A stretch of 6,343 bases of DNA from Pleurocapsa sp. MO_226.B13 (GTDB lineage: Bacteria; Cyanobacteriota; Cyanobacteriia; Cyanobacteriales; Xenococcaceae): positions 1-6,343 of the forward strand of contig JASJEI010000327.1 of assembly GCA_030064795.1 (NCBI GenBank). Reading direction: 5' to 3'. Below, in pieces: positions 5,518 through 6,343 of the stretch. The notes beneath the pieces are model-generated. The model saw nothing but the letters and a program-made list of their open reading frames with translations. It made no database searches and had not been told where the DNA came from. Each line of letters starts with the position of its first letter. The stretch's first letter is position 1. The translations under genes were made by a program, and so were the position numbers.

Positions 5518-6027
5518 TTAAAAGTCTTGCTGTGCAAGACTTGTGGTTTTTAATAGTTTGATATTGTATATTTTTCTCCAAATCCCTTTAAAGGTAAGCC
5601 TTTTACCAAAATTCAGCATGGTAAGTTCGGTAGAGCCTTTCTTTTTTGGTTCATCATCATAACCAACATCCAATAAGGCTTGAGTCAAAGTATCAATATT
5701 ACGTTGTATTTCATCAATTTGAGCGCGTCTTACTACCTGCATAACTGCGGTAATATGAGCTTCACTACCAGCTTTTCCTAAATGCTTATACCTACTCAAA
5801 GCTGATTCATTCTGGGCTTTAGGAAAAGTAGGCTTTTGTGCTTGAAGTTTATAATACCAGTAAATTTTCTGCTGCTGTCGTACCTGATAACGAGAAACTA
5901 CACAACCGTTTGGAGCAACTTGACCAGTCGCTTTGATCGTCTCTTTTTGTTTCTCCAGGGCAGCGATTGCTGTGGTAATTCGGTCAATACGTTCTAATTT
6001 ATCTTGTGATGAGGGATTTTTATTCAT
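5518..6027 (-). CDS. Conserved-looking hypothetical protein, possibly DUF6788-like
   Basis: I do not recognise this gene with certainty. From the ATG at 6027 it encodes 169 residues. Residues about 8-32 form a charged helix or coiled coil (KLERIDRI through ALEKQKETI). A compact core follows (about 35-85), with GQVAPNGCVVSRYQVRQQQ, the aromatic motif YWYYKL (56-61) and LSRYKHLGKAGS (78-88). A second helix follows (about 91-121), then a strongly basic tail (KKKGS onward). The core layout, a Gly/Arg-rich strand then YWYY then a conserved helix, recalls DUF6788-type small proteins often found near mobile DNA; that is memory, not a search. A TTG at 6111 would add 28 residues including a hydrophobic run, but neither start has a good ribosome site, so I prefer the ATG. 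A divergent transposase gene starts 128 bases away. The last codons lie inside a perfect hairpin (5522-5542). Confidence 0.6.
   Translation of the reverse strand: MNKNPSSQDKLERIDRITTAIAALEKQKETIKATGQVAPNGCVVSRYQVRQQQKIYWYYKLQAQKPTFPKAQNESALSRYKHLGKAGSEAHITAVMQVVRRAQIDEIQRNIDTLTQALLDVGYDDEPKKKGSTELTMLNFGKRLTFKGIWRKIYNIKLLKTTSLAQQDF
5522..5542 (-). terminator. Perfect 9-bp hairpin at the 3' end of the hypothetical gene
   Basis: AAGTCTTGC (5522-5530) and GCAAGACTT (5534-5542) form a perfect 9-base-pair stem with a 3-base loop. Read on the minus strand, the second arm runs into TTTTAAG, a short T-run that includes the stop codon. This could be a weak terminator for the minus-strand gene, though it overlaps the last codons. 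The other reading is a small palindromic repeat inserted at the gene end. Confidence 0.4.
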
Positions 6028-6070
6028 CGACAAAAAACTGAGGAGAAATGTTAGTAAAATCAGAAAGTAC

Positions 6071-6091
6071 TTCGCGTAAATAATTCGCGAA
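6071..6091. repeat. Small inverted repeat TTCGCG-N9-CGCGAA
   Basis: TTCGCG (6071-6076) pairs with CGCGAA (6086-6091) across nine AT-rich bases; the right arm is itself part of the palindrome TTCGCGAA. It lies between the divergent hypothetical and transposase genes, 44-64 bases upstream of the hypothetical ATG. It may be a 5'-leader hairpin or an operator. I cannot link it to the insertion-sequence end. Confidence 0.3.
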
Positions 6092-6111
6092 AGATAACAA
6101 TAGTCTAACAA

Positions 6112-6343
6112 ACAATAATAATTGTCCGATGGATTAGTAGGAGTAGCAAAAAATCATGGTTCTGCATCCTCAATCGATTAAACTCATCCCACCCCTGACT
6201 AGAGAAATAGCACAACAAGTTTTTCCCCAGGGAAATCCTTACATGAGCTTAAGAGATGAATTGGGAATATTTTATAGTGACTCCGATTTTGCTGAACTTT
6301 ATTCAGTAGAAGGGAAACCAGCACTACACCCTGAGAGTTTAGC
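6112..6343 (+). mobile_element. Left part of an IS1182-like insertion sequence
   Basis: The transposase start at 6156 implies that an insertion sequence begins a short way upstream and continues past the window. I could not find a terminal inverted repeat, because the partner end is outside the window, so the left boundary given is only approximate. It could lie anywhere between the hypothetical gene and 6155. Whether the neighbouring hypothetical gene belongs to the element or to the host is open. Confidence 0.5.
6156..6343 (+). CDS. IS1182-family transposase, N-terminal part, cut by the window edge
   Basis: The reading frame is open from the ATG at 6156 to the end of the window, giving 62 complete codons with no stop. 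The protein matches the characteristic N-terminus of IS1182-type DDE transposases: a short leader with a PPLTREIAQQVFP stretch, the motif FPQGNPYMSLRDELG (23-37), then DFAELYSVEGKPALHPESL (44-62), corresponding to the family's LRDELG and DFA-L-G-PA-P blocks. The catalytic DDE residues and the rest of the usual 450-550-residue protein lie beyond 6343, so I cannot tell whether the gene is intact. A TAGGAG ribosome site (6138-6143) sits 12 bases before the ATG, a little far but usable. It is transcribed away from the hypothetical gene. The family call rests on remembered motifs, but the match is strong. Confidence 0.82.
   Translation, partial: MVLHPQSIKLIPPLTREIAQQVFPQGNPYMSLRDELGIFYSDSDFAELYSVEGKPALHPESL

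Noticed and set aside
6028..6111. 28-residue N-terminal extension of the hypothetical protein with a hydrophobic segment (YFLILLTFLLSFLS), considered as a signal peptide or membrane anchor
   Set aside because: It needs a TTG start without a ribosome site and comes from a pyrimidine-rich stretch; the ATG at 6027 begins a more protein-like sequence.

Overview
The window most likely comes from a cyanobacterial chromosome. Four facts support this: the AT-rich sequence carries four exact copies of the cyanobacterial HIP1 octamer GCGATCGC, where about 0.1 would be expected by chance; it encodes a CAAD/CURT1-type thylakoid membrane protein; it carries a PilB/GspE-like protein of a kind I associate with cyanobacteria; and there is a tandem heptamer repeat of the sort known from these genomes. 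The species cannot be named from the sequence.

Layout, left to right: (1) 41-1654, minus strand: an Hsp70-family chaperone with a complete ATPase domain but no C-terminal helical lid. (2) 1655-2035: a divergent intergenic region with an extended -10 promoter for the next gene. (3) 2036-2911, plus strand: a protein with two fused pterin synthase (PTPS/QueD-family) domains, followed by a strong intrinsic terminator. (4) 2996-3337: a long AT-rich leader with no convincing gene. (5) 3338-3766, plus strand: a two-helix CAAD/CURT1-like membrane protein ending in an intrinsic terminator, whose T-tract overlaps the stop codon of the convergent gene. (6) 3851-5218, minus strand: a protein with a GspE/PilB-type N-terminal domain and a PilB-like middle domain but no RecA ATPase core; the two parts are joined by a Thr-rich linker. 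(7) 5219-5517: a short gap with a heptamer repeat and a possible coding remnant. (8) 5518-6027, minus strand: an unrecognised basic protein. (9) 6156-6343, plus strand: the first 62 codons of an IS1182-type transposase, running off the window edge.

The genes look like independent transcription units, since orientations alternate and terminators lie between them. The only loose functional theme is membrane or envelope biology (the CURT1-like protein and the PilB-like protein, arranged convergently); any link between them is inference. The right end, from about 5240 onward, looks like accessory sequence next to an insertion sequence. I see no complete new multi-gene system. The points most worth checking are the ATPase-less PilB-like protein with its repeated Thr motifs, the unequal active sites of the fused pterin synthase, and the IS boundary.
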